From contig CANPGB010000019.1 in assembly GCA_947573485.1 (NCBI GenBank), positions 1 through 60,188 on the forward strand: a stretch of DNA of 60,188 bases, in the 5' to 3' direction. Position 1 is the stretch's first letter, and each line of letters starts with the position of its first letter. Source of the DNA: an uncultured Porphyromonadaceae bacterium (lineage in GTDB: Bacteria > Bacteroidota > Bacteroidia > Bacteroidales > Muribaculaceae). This document shows positions 52,584 through 60,188 of this stretch, one piece after another. Below the pieces are notes generated by a model. It saw only the letters and a program-made list of their open reading frames with translations. It did not search any database and was not told the origin of the DNA. The position numbers and the translations under genes were made by a program.

Positions 52584-54833
52584 TTAGAGTTGCTCGATGA
52601 TTACAGCGTCGAGAAGTGCGTGGTTGGTGTTGAGGTTCATGTTGGCGTTCTCGGGGCGGTAGTCGATTGTAATGGTGTGATTACCGGCCTTGAGGGGGAG
52701 CTGGAGATAGTTGGAGAAGCCCCAGTCGTTCCAGTTAGCTACGCCTCGGTGAGGCATCACTACTACGCCCTGACGGTTGCCGTCGACGCTGAGAGTGCGG
52801 ATAGCGCACTTGTTCTCGGTGTTGACGGGGCCGTTGCCGTTGGCGTAGCGGAGTACTACGGAGTAGATGCCGTCGGCAGGAGCGTTGAAGCTGAGGGTTA
52901 CGGGAGCTGTCTTTTGGTCGAGTTCAACGAAACCGTCGCCCAGGAAACCTGCGAGCGCCTCTTCAGGCGCATAGGAAACTTCGGCGGATTTTATAGCTGT
53001 GCCTTCGCCGGGAATTTGCAGGACAGTGCGCGCGCGCGATGAGCGGGGCTCTGAAGCGAAGCCTTCGACGCCGTCGCCCGACACGCCGATAACCTGGTAT
53101 TCACCGGGGATGTCGACGGGGAAAGTTGTCTGGCGTGTTTCGGCCACGACTTTGCCGTCGCGGAGGACTTTATACCGGCCTATGTATTCGATGGGGTTCC
53201 AGCGGAGCATGCCGTCTTCAATCCATGTGATTGGAGTGAGGGGTGCTTTTACGTTGGGGGTATGGTTCACTTTGAGGGGCTCGATGTCGTTGTCGGCCAT
53301 TGTGATGACAATCTTGTTGTCGCCCTTGATGTTGGCGGGGATAAACGGTTTGTGTTCCTTGCCGTTGAGAGTGAACGATTTAATCTGATTGCCGTAACCC
53401 TTGACTGTAATCGAGAGCTTTGCGTCGCGGTATGTGAAGTTGTCGAGGATGCGCTCAGCGGCGAGTGCCTTGGGCACGAATGGAGCGAAAGCAAGGCCGT
53501 CTTTCTCGAAGTTTATACCGAAGAGTATGCGGTTTGTCAGAGCGAGGTTACCGGCGAGGCACCAGAGCATGTTAGAAGAGTTGAGCTCTGTGGCGATGTC
53601 GCCGTTATCGAGCACAAAGTTTTCTTTATTGGTAGCGAAGAGGGCCGCAGGCCGGAAGATAGAGCCTATGGCTTCGAGGGTACCCTGCTCGTTGCCGGCT
53701 TTGGCGTTCGCTATAGCCCAATATGCAGCCACCCAGGGCCAGAGAGCGTTGTTGTGGTAGGGAGGCATGTCGGCAATCTGCGGGAAGAAGATTGCGGCTC
53801 CGAAGGGTGTTGTGGGGTTTGACTCGGTGATAGTCCGTGCACGCTCGGGCGAGGCAACGTCGTAGAGAATAGCGAGCGACTCGCCGAGAGTCTCGGCACG
53901 GGGGTTGAGTACGGGGAAGTTGCGGCCGTAGTCATACATGGCGTAGTAACCCTTGTCGTCGAGCCATAGCTTGTCGTTTACGGCTTTCTCTATGGCCTCG
54001 GCACGCTCGATGTATGCGGGTGCTTCCTTTTTGTGGCCGAGCTCGGTGGCGATGTCGGCGAGGACACGGAGAGCCTGCGCGTGGACGATAGAAGTACTAA
54101 GGGCACGCGAGTTATATATGTCGACTGTCTGCATCCACTTCGGATAGCTCTGCTCACGCCAGTCGATGAAAGAAGTTTCGCCTTTTATGAGTCCGTCGTC
54201 GCTGAGGACAGTGAGGGCATCATCGTCGAGCGATTTTTTGATTACGGGGTATATATATTCGAGCCACTTGCGGTCGCCGGTAACTTTATATACCTCGTAG
54301 GCAGCGAGGGCCCAAATCTCGCGGTCGGAGCTTACGGGCCATGCGCCACCGCTGCCGGTATCCTGGATTATGACACCTGCGGGCGACACTTTTTTCTCAA
54401 GCGAGATACGGGAGGCTTCGGGCTGGAGGTAAGCCATAGAGAGGAGTATGGAATAGGAAACGTCGCGGGTCCATACACCGGCCCACTCGCGGCCTGTGCG
54501 CAGAGTTGTGTCGGGTTCAACGGCGTTTACCATTTCATCGAGCCCCATGTTATAGATAGCAGCGTGGAGGGTGTTGGGAGTAGTGAGCCTGGGATATGAG
54601 CTGATGTCGTTGCGGAGCTTCCACTGCTTGTCGATGGGGAAACCGTAACCGGGCTCGGCCGAGTAAGTTGAAATAATCTCGAACGGCGAGGGTGCGGTGG
54701 CCATATACCCGGCTTGGGTAATGGTATCGCCGTGCCAGCGGTAGGCTTTCGTCTGCACAATGTCGGCAGCCGAGGCCTGATGAGCGACAGCGGCGGCCGC
54801 CACAATGGCGAAGGTCTTTATAAAGCTGTTCAT
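52584..54833 (-). CDS. Secreted (alpha/alpha)6 glycosidase with C-terminal carbohydrate-binding-like domain
   Basis: The gene encodes 749 residues from MNSFIKTFAIVA, the ATG directly before a signal peptide (IVAAAAVAHQASA); a longer frame to 55217 runs into tilS. The catalytic part (about 85-490) is a six-hairpin barrel with WTRDVSYSI, GGAWPVSSDREIW and PPYHNNALWPWVAAYW, similar to MGH1/GH63-clan enzymes. The exact GH family is uncertain. After a beta-sandwich linker, a CBM35-like domain ends the protein. It probably trims glycans in the periplasm or at the surface. It is monocistronic. Confidence 0.8.
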   Translation of the reverse strand: MNSFIKTFAIVAAAAVAHQASAADIVQTKAYRWHGDTITQAGYMATAPSPFEIISTYSAEPGYGFPIDKQWKLRNDISSYPRLTTPNTLHAAIYNMGLDEMVNAVEPDTTLRTGREWAGVWTRDVSYSILLSMAYLQPEASRISLEKKVSPAGVIIQDTGSGGAWPVSSDREIWALAAYEVYKVTGDRKWLEYIYPVIKKSLDDDALTVLSDDGLIKGETSFIDWREQSYPKWMQTVDIYNSRALSTSIVHAQALRVLADIATELGHKKEAPAYIERAEAIEKAVNDKLWLDDKGYYAMYDYGRNFPVLNPRAETLGESLAILYDVASPERARTITESNPTTPFGAAIFFPQIADMPPYHNNALWPWVAAYWAIANAKAGNEQGTLEAIGSIFRPAALFATNKENFVLDNGDIATELNSSNMLWCLAGNLALTNRILFGINFEKDGLAFAPFVPKALAAERILDNFTYRDAKLSITVKGYGNQIKSFTLNGKEHKPFIPANIKGDNKIVITMADNDIEPLKVNHTPNVKAPLTPITWIEDGMLRWNPIEYIGRYKVLRDGKVVAETRQTTFPVDIPGEYQVIGVSGDGVEGFASEPRSSRARTVLQIPGEGTAIKSAEVSYAPEEALAGFLGDGFVELDQKTAPVTLSFNAPADGIYSVVLRYANGNGPVNTENKCAIRTLSVDGNRQGVVVMPHRGVANWNDWGFSNYLQLPLKAGNHTITIDYRPENANMNLNTNHALLDAVIIEQL

Positions 54834-54891
54834 TTTAAGATAATGGATAGGCTGTAACTGTACATTACAGAGGTTAGGTAAGAGTATATGG

Positions 54892-56253
54892 TTAAGGTTT
54901 GTATTCGGTGAAGAGGCGCACGAAGCGCTTGGTTCCGGGTCCGACGGCGAAGAGAGCCGAACAACGGAGGCCTGGCAACCAAACAATCTCGCCATTGCGG
55001 GTGAGAATCCACGCCTCGCGTTTCTGCGCGGGCGAGAAATGAGCGGCGGCGAAGATGTCGCTGAGGAGTTTGGACTTGCGGGCACCGAAAGGCACCATGC
55101 GGTCGCCGCGACGCCAGTGGCGGAGTTCCCAAAGGGGTGAGCCGTCGAAGGCTGCGGCATCGAGGTAAGCCACTGCGGGCCCGAGGTTTTCGGGTCGGAA
55201 GAAAGCGACGTCGGCATTGCTTGCCTGAATGGCTATGGGCTCGGCGATGTCGCGAGCGGGATTCACGGTGAAGCACTCACCGGCAGCGAGTTTGAGGCGC
55301 CTTGCGTCGCACACTTCGAGCACACCGCGGTTTATCTCCGCTACAGCAACGTCGTCGGTGGAGTGGAAAACGGCGCCGGATGCGGGAGCGGCGAGCATGT
55401 CGCACACCTGGGTGAAGGTGAAACTCAGGGGTCGCAGGAGCTCGAAAAGCACCGTGGGTGCTTCGCGCTCGGTTTGTTGCAGTTCACGGAGGTCGATGTG
55501 GCGTGCATCGGCGAAGTAGCGCCGGCGCCGATCGGCAATGGCGTCGTCGTAAATCGCTGCAGCGGATTCGAGATGAGCTACAGAGCGAAGTACGGCATCG
55601 GTAGCTCCGGGGAAAAGTTCTTCAAGAAGGGGGTATACGCGGTTGCGGAGCCTGTTGCGGCGGTGTGCGTCGGAAGCGTTGCTGCTGTCGGTGATAAAAT
55701 CGAGGCCAATGGCAGCGAGGTATTGCTCTATTTCGGAGCGGGAGAATGGGAGCAAGGGGCGGACTACTGCACCGCTTCGGGGTCGCATGGATGTGAGGCC
55801 AGCTATGCCGGCACCGCGCATTAGGTTGAGCATGAAGGTTTCGGCGCGGTCTTCACGATGATGCCCGACTGCCACAGCCTGAGCGGCGTCTCGGTCGAGA
55901 AGATCGGCAAACCAGGCGTAACGCAATTCGCGGCATGCCATTTCGACCGACTCGCCGGGGTGCTCTCGTCGCCTTGCCTCGACATCGAAGTCGCGCACGT
56001 AGAGGTCGACGTCGAGACGTCGGCAGACTTCGTGGCAGTGCCTGCAGTCGCGCATCGACTCCTCTCCCCTAAGGTGGAAGTTGCAGTGGGCGGCGCGGCA
56101 GTCGTAGCCGAGAGCCGAGAGCACAGCGAGGAGGGCGACAGAGTCGGCACCTCCGCTAAGTGCAACTACAACGGGAGCGCTGTGGTGCAGTAACCCGCGC
56201 TCTTCGATAAAAGCACGGGTGCGGCTTATGAAATCTTTGGCAATATCGGTCAT
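54892..56253 (-). CDS. tilS: tRNA(Ile)-lysidine synthetase TilS
   Basis: The 453-residue N-type ATP pyrophosphatase carries VVVALSGGADSVALLAVL (PP-loop) near residue 28 and HCNFHLRGEES further on. The C-terminal region (about 370-450) matches the TilS substrate-binding domain. It converts C34 of tRNA-Ile(CAU) to lysidine, which is essential for reading AUA. Its ATG lies only 10 bases after the hairpin that terminates fba, so expression may depend on read-through or on a promoter hidden in that hairpin. Confidence 0.94.
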   Translation of the reverse strand: MTDIAKDFISRTRAFIEERGLLHHSAPVVVALSGGADSVALLAVLSALGYDCRAAHCNFHLRGEESMRDCRHCHEVCRRLDVDLYVRDFDVEARRREHPGESVEMACRELRYAWFADLLDRDAAQAVAVGHHREDRAETFMLNLMRGAGIAGLTSMRPRSGAVVRPLLPFSRSEIEQYLAAIGLDFITDSSNASDAHRRNRLRNRVYPLLEELFPGATDAVLRSVAHLESAAAIYDDAIADRRRRYFADARHIDLRELQQTEREAPTVLFELLRPLSFTFTQVCDMLAAPASGAVFHSTDDVAVAEINRGVLEVCDARRLKLAAGECFTVNPARDIAEPIAIQASNADVAFFRPENLGPAVAYLDAAAFDGSPLWELRHWRRGDRMVPFGARKSKLLSDIFAAAHFSPAQKREAWILTRNGEIVWLPGLRCSALFAVGPGTKRFVRLFTEYKP

Positions 56254-56260
56254 GATAAAA

Positions 56261-56309
56261 AGAAGACCATGGAGCAGAACGCTACGGAAAGCGCGCCCTC
56301 CATGGTCTT
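56261..56309 (-). terminator. Terminator between fba and tilS
   Basis: Perfect 12-bp arms AAGACCATGGAG and its complement (56263-56274 and 56298-56309), followed on the minus strand by a T-rich stretch that runs up to the tilS start codon. Confidence 0.78.
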
Positions 56310-56332
56310 TATACAGGCTTACTTATAAAGTA

Positions 56333-57331
56333 TTATTCAGCTTTGCCTTTGCTACCGAGCACGTTTACGATTTTGTGACGGTAGAGTTTCTCCATGTTGT
56401 CGCGAGCGGGACCGAGGTATTTGCGGGGGTCGAACTCAGCGGGCTTCTCGGCGAATACGCGGCGGATAGCAGCGGTCATAGCGAGGCGGCTGTCGGAGTC
56501 GATGTTGATTTTGCAAACGGCGCTCTTAGCGGCTTTGCGGAGCTGCTCTTCGGGGATACCGATAGCGTCGGGGAGCTTGCCACCGAACATGTTGATAGTG
56601 TCAACTTCGTCCTGGGGAACCGACGACGAGCCGTGGAGCACGATGGGGAAGCCGGGGAGCTTAGCCATAACTGCGTCGAGGACGTCGAAAGCCAGGGGAG
56701 GAGGCACGAGTTTGCCTTCTTCGTTGCGGGTGCACTGCTCGGGAGTGAACTTGTAAGCACCGTGCGAAGTACCGATAGAGATAGCGAGGGAGTCGCAGCC
56801 TGTGCGGGTAGCGAAGTCGATAACTTCTTCGGGGTCGGTGTAGGTGTGGTGGTCCGACGAAACTTCGTCTTCAACGCCTGCGAGTACGCCGAGCTCGCCT
56901 TCAACGGTAACGTCGAACTGGTGAGCGTAGTCTACAACCTGCTTGGTAAGGGCAACGTTTTCTTCGTAGGGGAGGTGCGAACCGTCGATCATCACCGAGC
57001 TGAAGCCGCTGTCGATGCAGCTCTTGCAGAGCTCGAAGCTGTCGCCGTGGTCGAGGTGAAGAACGATCTGGGGTTTCTCCCAGCCGAGTTCCTTAGCATA
57101 TTCAACAGCACCCTGAGCCATGTAGCGGAGAAGGGTTGCGTTAGCGTAGTTGCGGGCACCCTTAGAAACCTGGAGGATAACGGGCGATTTTTCTTCAGAA
57201 GCAGCCTTGATTATAGCCTGGAGCTGCTCCATGTTGTTGAAGTTGAATGCGGGAATAGCGTAACCGCCTTCGATAGCCTTCTTGAACATCTCACGGGTGT
57301 TCACGAGGCCGAGTTCTTTATAACTTACCAT
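56333..57331 (-). CDS. fba: Class II fructose-bisphosphate aldolase
   Basis: The gene encodes 332 residues from MVSYKELGLVNTREMFKKA; the longer frame to 57361 adds only an untypical leader. The zinc-binding region VLHLDHGDSFELC and the later VLHGSSSVPQDEV are class II signatures, along with VDGSH-like IDGSHLPYEENV. It splits fructose-1,6-bisphosphate in glycolysis. A -7 box (TAACTTTG, complement of 57400-57407) lies about 70 bases upstream. A strong terminator follows. Confidence 0.94.
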   Translation of the reverse strand: MVSYKELGLVNTREMFKKAIEGGYAIPAFNFNNMEQLQAIIKAASEEKSPVILQVSKGARNYANATLLRYMAQGAVEYAKELGWEKPQIVLHLDHGDSFELCKSCIDSGFSSVMIDGSHLPYEENVALTKQVVDYAHQFDVTVEGELGVLAGVEDEVSSDHHTYTDPEEVIDFATRTGCDSLAISIGTSHGAYKFTPEQCTRNEEGKLVPPPLAFDVLDAVMAKLPGFPIVLHGSSSVPQDEVDTINMFGGKLPDAIGIPEEQLRKAAKSAVCKINIDSDSRLAMTAAIRRVFAEKPAEFDPRKYLGPARDNMEKLYRHKIVNVLGSKGKAE

Positions 57332-57399
57332 TATTGTTGATATTATATTGGATATTTGCACAAAATCTTAGAGCGGAGCCGAGCCCCGCTTTTGTGCCG

Positions 57400-57407
57400 C
57401 AAAGTTA
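57400..57407 (-). promoter_or_regulatory. -7 box of fba
   Basis: TAACTTTG on the minus strand. No matching TTTG is evident upstream, but only A/T-rich sequence. Confidence 0.5.
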
Positions 57408-57439
57408 GCAAATATTTCTGAAAAAAACTGCAGGGCAAC

Positions 57440-57470
57440 TTTGAAATTACGATAAATAAGTTTAATTTTG
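57440..57470 (+). promoter_or_regulatory. Promoter of the sodium symporter gene
   Basis: TTTG (57440-57443), 19 bases, then TAATTTTG (57463-57470). A longer reading from 57468 would begin inside this box, so the start is at 57501. Confidence 0.7.
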
Positions 57471-57500
57471 CCGCGCTATTCCAAATTTCAACTGTTACAC

Positions 57501-58862
57501 ATGGCATCAAAAAAACAATTCGGCACCCGTATAGGGCTGATAGCGGCGACTGTAGGTTCGGCTATCGGGCTTGGCAACGTATGGCGTTTCCCCGGCGAGA
57601 CGCAGGCAAACGGGGGCGCGGCGTTCCTCCTCCTTTATATAATCTGCGTTCTCTGTTTAGGTATACCGGTAATGCTGGCAGAGTTCTCGCTCGGCCGTGG
57701 CGGTCGTTCGGATTCGATAGGAGTTTTCCGGAAGCTCTCGCCGGGCAAGGCGTGGTGGATAGTTGGCGTGCTTGCCGTACTTGCCTCTTACTTGATATTA
57801 TGCTACTACATGGTTGTGGCCGGCTGGACTCTGGAGTACCTTGTTGAGAGCATTACGGGCGGCCTCTTTGACACCGGCGCCGAAGCAGGGGGCCTTCGCG
57901 AAGCCTTCAACAGCAAAATGGATCTTTACGTGGCCGATGACCTCAGGCCGCTGCTCTACACTTATGCTCTGATAGCGATTAACATAGGTGTTCTACTCGG
58001 AGGTGTGCAGAAGGGTATAGAGAAGCTGTCGAACATATTGATGCCGCTGCTCTTCATAATCCTGATAGGCATGGTGTGCTTCACCCTCTCGCTGCCCGGA
58101 GCGGGTGAAGGGGTGTCGTTCTTCCTTGAGCCGGACTTCTCGAAGATAGATATGCCTGTGATAATAAACGCCTTGGGCCAGGCATTTTTCAGTCTGAGCC
58201 TCGGTATGGGCATTCTGATAACCTATGCTTCCTACTACCCTGCCGAGACGCGGCTTACGCGCACGTCGGTGATAGTTGCTCTGCTGAGCTTGCTTGTGGC
58301 GGTGCTCATGGGGCTTATAATCTTCCCGGCAGTAAAGAGTTTCGGGCTTGACAGAGAGCCACTTGAAGGCGCCACCTTAGTTTTTGTAACGCTCCCCGAG
58401 GTATTTGCCCAACTGCTATGGCCGCAGCTGTGGTCGGCACTTTTCTTTGTGCTTCTGTTGGTGGCAGCGCTGACGTCGACGGTGTCGATTGCCGAGGTAT
58501 CGATAGCCATGATGCAGGACCGCTTCAACATGAGCCGGCGCCGAGCGGTGTTTACAGTAATGCTGCCACTTGTGGTGTTCAGTTCGGCGTGCTCGCTGTC
58601 GTTCGGGAGCCTCCAGGACTTCACAATTTTCGGCAAGACAATCTTCAATTTCCTTGACAGTTTCACCACCGACATACTGCTGCCTGTTGTTTCGATAGGG
58701 GTGTGCCTTTACATGGGTTGGTTTGCCCCCAAGGGTCTGTTGGCCAAAGAGCTGAGTAACGACGGAGCCTACCGCTCGCGCTCAACGGGACTCATTACGG
58801 CGATAGTGCGCTATGTGGCGCCGCTGCTGATTGCCATGATACTGATTTTCAATTATCTGTAA
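57501..58862 (+). CDS. Neurotransmitter:sodium symporter (SNF) family transporter
   Basis: The 453-residue membrane protein starts at MASKKQFGTRIGLIAATVGS. Its first helix contains the NSS signature AIGLGNVWRFPGETQANGGAAF, and about twelve hydrophobic segments follow. LeuT-type transporters carry amino acids with sodium. The substrate is not clear. The stop shares a base with the start of the next small gene (TAATG). Confidence 0.92.
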   Translation: MASKKQFGTRIGLIAATVGSAIGLGNVWRFPGETQANGGAAFLLLYIICVLCLGIPVMLAEFSLGRGGRSDSIGVFRKLSPGKAWWIVGVLAVLASYLILCYYMVVAGWTLEYLVESITGGLFDTGAEAGGLREAFNSKMDLYVADDLRPLLYTYALIAINIGVLLGGVQKGIEKLSNILMPLLFIILIGMVCFTLSLPGAGEGVSFFLEPDFSKIDMPVIINALGQAFFSLSLGMGILITYASYYPAETRLTRTSVIVALLSLLVAVLMGLIIFPAVKSFGLDREPLEGATLVFVTLPEVFAQLLWPQLWSALFFVLLLVAALTSTVSIAEVSIAMMQDRFNMSRRRAVFTVMLPLVVFSSACSLSFGSLQDFTIFGKTIFNFLDSFTTDILLPVVSIGVCLYMGWFAPKGLLAKELSNDGAYRSRSTGLITAIVRYVAPLLIAMILIFNYL

Positions 58863-59164
58863 TGGGAAATAACAGCCGTCGCACCGAAATTGTCGTTTTA
58901 CTGGGCATAGTGCTGCTTGTGGCGCTTGTGCGCTTCGGCGTACATGTGGTGCATAGCTACCGAGCACCTGAACCGGTGCGGCCGCCCGTGGTAGAGACGG
59001 CCTGCGACAGCGTGGAGGCTGTTATAGAACAACGCGCTGCAGAGCGGCAGACTGCCGACTCGCTACGCAAGGCCAATAAAAAGAAGGGCGCCAAGAAGGG
59101 GCCGCTGCAACGGTGGCACCTTGATGAGCCGGTGCCGACGGAGATTAATCAAGGTAAACCTTGA
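58862..59164 (+). CDS. Small membrane protein with altered C-terminus
   Basis: The 100-residue protein has one N-terminal membrane segment (about 10-27), then a basic cytoplasmic or periplasmic tail (KKKGAKKG). It is translationally coupled to the symporter gene (shared base). I do not recognise the family. The last residues HLDEPVPTE are encoded by a sequence repeated at 60015-60050, where the frame would end with EL and a stop. So the original 3' end may lie there, with the intervening segment inserted. Confidence 0.62.
   Translation: MGNNSRRTEIVVLLGIVLLVALVRFGVHVVHSYRAPEPVRPPVVETACDSVEAVIEQRAAERQTADSLRKANKKKGAKKGPLQRWHLDEPVPTEINQGKP
59108..59143 (+). repeat. Left copy of 36-base direct repeat
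   Basis: Matches 60015-60050 at 34 of 36 positions, including an unbroken stretch of 28 (59116-59143). It lies in the 3' end of the small membrane-protein gene. Confidence 0.85.
59149..59164. repeat. Palindrome at the left junction
   Basis: TCAAGGT and ACCTTGA flank two bases just after the left direct repeat. It contains the stop codon of the small membrane-protein gene. Confidence 0.6.
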
Positions 59165-59259
59165 TGCCAAGACAAATTTTTTTCGTTTAGGCAAAGCACA
59201 CTCGCTCCGCAAGGCCCGTAAAAGAAGTTCCGGCATCCTCTATCGTGGCGATACACCCG

Positions 59260-59742
59260 CTATTTTTCCATTATTATATTTCCCAATAACTGAACTGCAG
59301 GCAAATACTTTTCAGGTGTGATAAAATGAGCAAATCGAGGCTTGCCGTTATCCTCAATCTTGATTCGATAATTTACCACTCCGGTAATGCGGTTTGATTT
59401 TATATACAAATCAAACATTTTTGAAAACAATCGGCTCCTGTATTCTTGAGGAGAAAACTCATTGTGCCTGCGAGAGACATCTGTAAGGTCGTCGCAATAA
59501 AAGCATAATACCGCAGTCTCGTTATCATTCATAAAGCGAAACAGCACGTCACAAATTGCATTCAGAGTCTTTGTTCCCACAGGATTATCTCCAGCCAACC
59601 GAACTAAAGCAACATCATAAAACACCAAGGTCAGAGTAAGCGGGTCGTTAGTGAAGGCCTGGAGACTTTCTGTATCATAATACGAAAGGGCGACCCTTAT
59701 CTGATCGCCCCTATCGTTATGTATGTCAAAGGAAATGTCCAT
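59260..59742 (-). CDS. Hypothetical protein, second gene of the inserted cassette
   Basis: I do not recognise this 160-residue soluble acidic/aromatic protein. It contains VLFRFMNDNETAVLCFYCDD and a lysine-rich end. It is AT-richer than the surrounding genes, consistent with acquisition. It follows a 44-residue gene by one base, and both lie between the two direct repeats. A toxin-antitoxin-like pairing is possible but not supported by motif. Confidence 0.6.
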   Translation of the reverse strand: MDISFDIHNDRGDQIRVALSYYDTESLQAFTNDPLTLTLVFYDVALVRLAGDNPVGTKTLNAICDVLFRFMNDNETAVLCFYCDDLTDVSRRHNEFSPQEYRSRLFSKMFDLYIKSNRITGVVNYRIKIEDNGKPRFAHFITPEKYLPAVQLLGNIIMEK

Positions 59743-59743
59743 A

Positions 59744-59878
59744 TTACACTTTTAATGTAAAGACACACTCCTTTTTCTCCGTCAACTTTTCAATTTGTTT
59801 ACGTTTCTTTTCTCTCAAAGCATCAAAAATTTGAATCATCCTTTGAGTAGGCTGTTTTATTGTAATGGTTCGAGTCAT
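59744..59878 (-). CDS. Small basic protein of unknown function, first gene of cassette
   Basis: This 44-residue gene has start ATG at 59876-59878. It is basic and helical (FDALREKKRKQIEKL). A consensus promoter lies 25 bases upstream (59903-59934), and it is followed after one base by the 160-residue gene. That promoter and spacing argue it is real. No family is recognised; its size suits an antitoxin or regulator. Confidence 0.6.
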   Translation of the reverse strand: MTRTITIKQPTQRMIQIFDALREKKRKQIEKLTEKKECVFTLKV

Positions 59879-59902
59879 AAACATTAATATTATTGCTCTG
59901 CG

Positions 59903-59934
59903 CAAAGTTAATAAAATTTTTCAGAAGAACCAAA
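59903..59934 (-). promoter_or_regulatory. Promoter of the two-gene cassette
   Basis: TTTG (complement of 59931-59934), exactly 20 bases, then TAACTTTG (complement of 59903-59910). Transcription should start near 59897. Confidence 0.72.
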
Positions 59935-60014
59935 TTATCAAGTATTAAAACCTGCAACTATAATTAAAACAATTTGCCTTGCAATTTGCTCAGCCTGTAA
60001 TCGCAAAATAATTT

Positions 60015-60050
60015 CAACGGCAGCACCTTGATGAGCCGGTGCCGACGGAG
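60015..60050 (+). repeat. Right copy of 36-base direct repeat
   Basis: Same sequence as 59108-59143 apart from two adjacent bases. It is followed by CTGTAA, which would end the frame of the small membrane protein with Leu and a stop. Confidence 0.85.
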
Positions 60051-60099
60051 CTGTAATAAATAGTTAGATTAATCTCTATACGCCTTACGGTTTTAATCA

Positions 60100-60115
60100 G
60101 CGTCCTGGCGGACGC
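60100..60115. repeat. Short perfect inverted repeat
   Basis: GCGTCC and GGACGC flank TGGC. No T run follows, so it looks like a dispersed repeat rather than a terminator. Confidence 0.5.
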
Positions 60116-60136
60116 TACTGTGTAGGGTTGCCAATC

Positions 60137-60173
60137 CGGGCACGCCTCCGCCTGCGGCTACGGCGTACCCGGA
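60137..60173. repeat. Longer inverted repeat at the window end
   Basis: Arms of 11 bases around 60137-60147 and 60163-60173 pair with one mismatch, enclosing a GC-rich loop. It resembles a REP-type element. Confidence 0.5.
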
Positions 60174-60188
60174 AATCTAGGACTTGCG

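Larger units (their letters stand above)
59879..60188. other. Gene-free right end of the window
   Basis: These 310 bases contain the cassette promoter, the right direct repeat and two inverted repeats (60100-60115 and about 60137-60173). I see no credible gene. Confidence 0.6.

Noticed and set aside
52609-52720. Possible second gene on the plus strand after the BspA-like protein
   Set aside because: The frame is antisense to the C-terminal domain of the glycosidase and has no motif.
54834-55217. N-terminal extension of the glycosidase
   Set aside because: It lies in the tilS coding region, and the signal peptide begins at 54833.

Overview
The window looks like chromosome from a GC-rich member of the order Bacteroidales, probably Muribaculaceae or a close relative (family level is inference). 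The evidence is repeated Bacteroidota-type promoters (TTTG, about 20 bases, TAnnTTTG), an ExbB-ExbD-ExbD-TonB cluster, a BspA-like leucine-rich repeat protein with a type-A sorting-like tail, a CfxA/CepA-like class A beta-lactamase, NspC, and Spy-like and OmpA-like envelope proteins. I see no rRNA, tRNA, insertion sequence, prophage or CRISPR array.

Layout. (1) 1-11053, minus: one tightly packed operon of at least ten genes behind a consensus promoter at 11089-11120. In transcription order: PIN-domain protein, small helical protein, radical SAM activase, coiled-coil protein, tandem AAA+ ATPase fused to a trypsin-like protease, zinc-ribbon/FHA-like protein, SpoT-type HD hydrolase, vWA protein, PP2C phosphatase and a protein kinase cut by the window edge. 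The vWA-PP2C-kinase part matches the predicted TerY-P triad; the full assembly is the best candidate for an undescribed signalling or defence system. (2) 11195-13661: nucleoside phosphorylase, dprA and a thioesterase. (3) 13716-17309: exbB-exbD-exbD-tonB with promoter and terminator. (4) 17420-27251: a nine-gene overlapping chain that starts with relA and continues through a lipoprotein, rmlB, rmlA, fdtA, a sugar aminotransferase, mtaB, an LpxL-like acyltransferase and a glycosyltransferase. Together the sugar genes should make a dTDP-3-amino-3,6-dideoxyhexose for surface glycans. (5) 27432-30459: two secreted proteins, one with a disturbed 5' end. (6) 30775-37859: recQ, recJ, a class A beta-lactamase and a second, divergent recQ. 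(7) 37929-38449: toxin-antitoxin pair with a palindromic operator. (8) 38572-42271: lepA, a 169-bp tandem repeat, an orphan gene and a Spy-like protein. (9) 42439-48740: six-gene minus chain EamA transporter, DUF4250, uvrD, nspC, glycosyltransferase, radC. (10) 48884-54833: OmpA-like lipoprotein, BspA-like surface protein and a secreted glycosidase. (11) 54892-58862: tilS, fba and a sodium symporter. (12) 58862-60188: a small membrane-protein gene whose 3' end is repeated about 0.9 kb downstream, with a two-gene cassette of unknown function in between.

Start sites were adjusted wherever a promoter or signal peptide showed that the longest reading frame was too long. No computation or database search was run; family assignments come from motifs read by eye.
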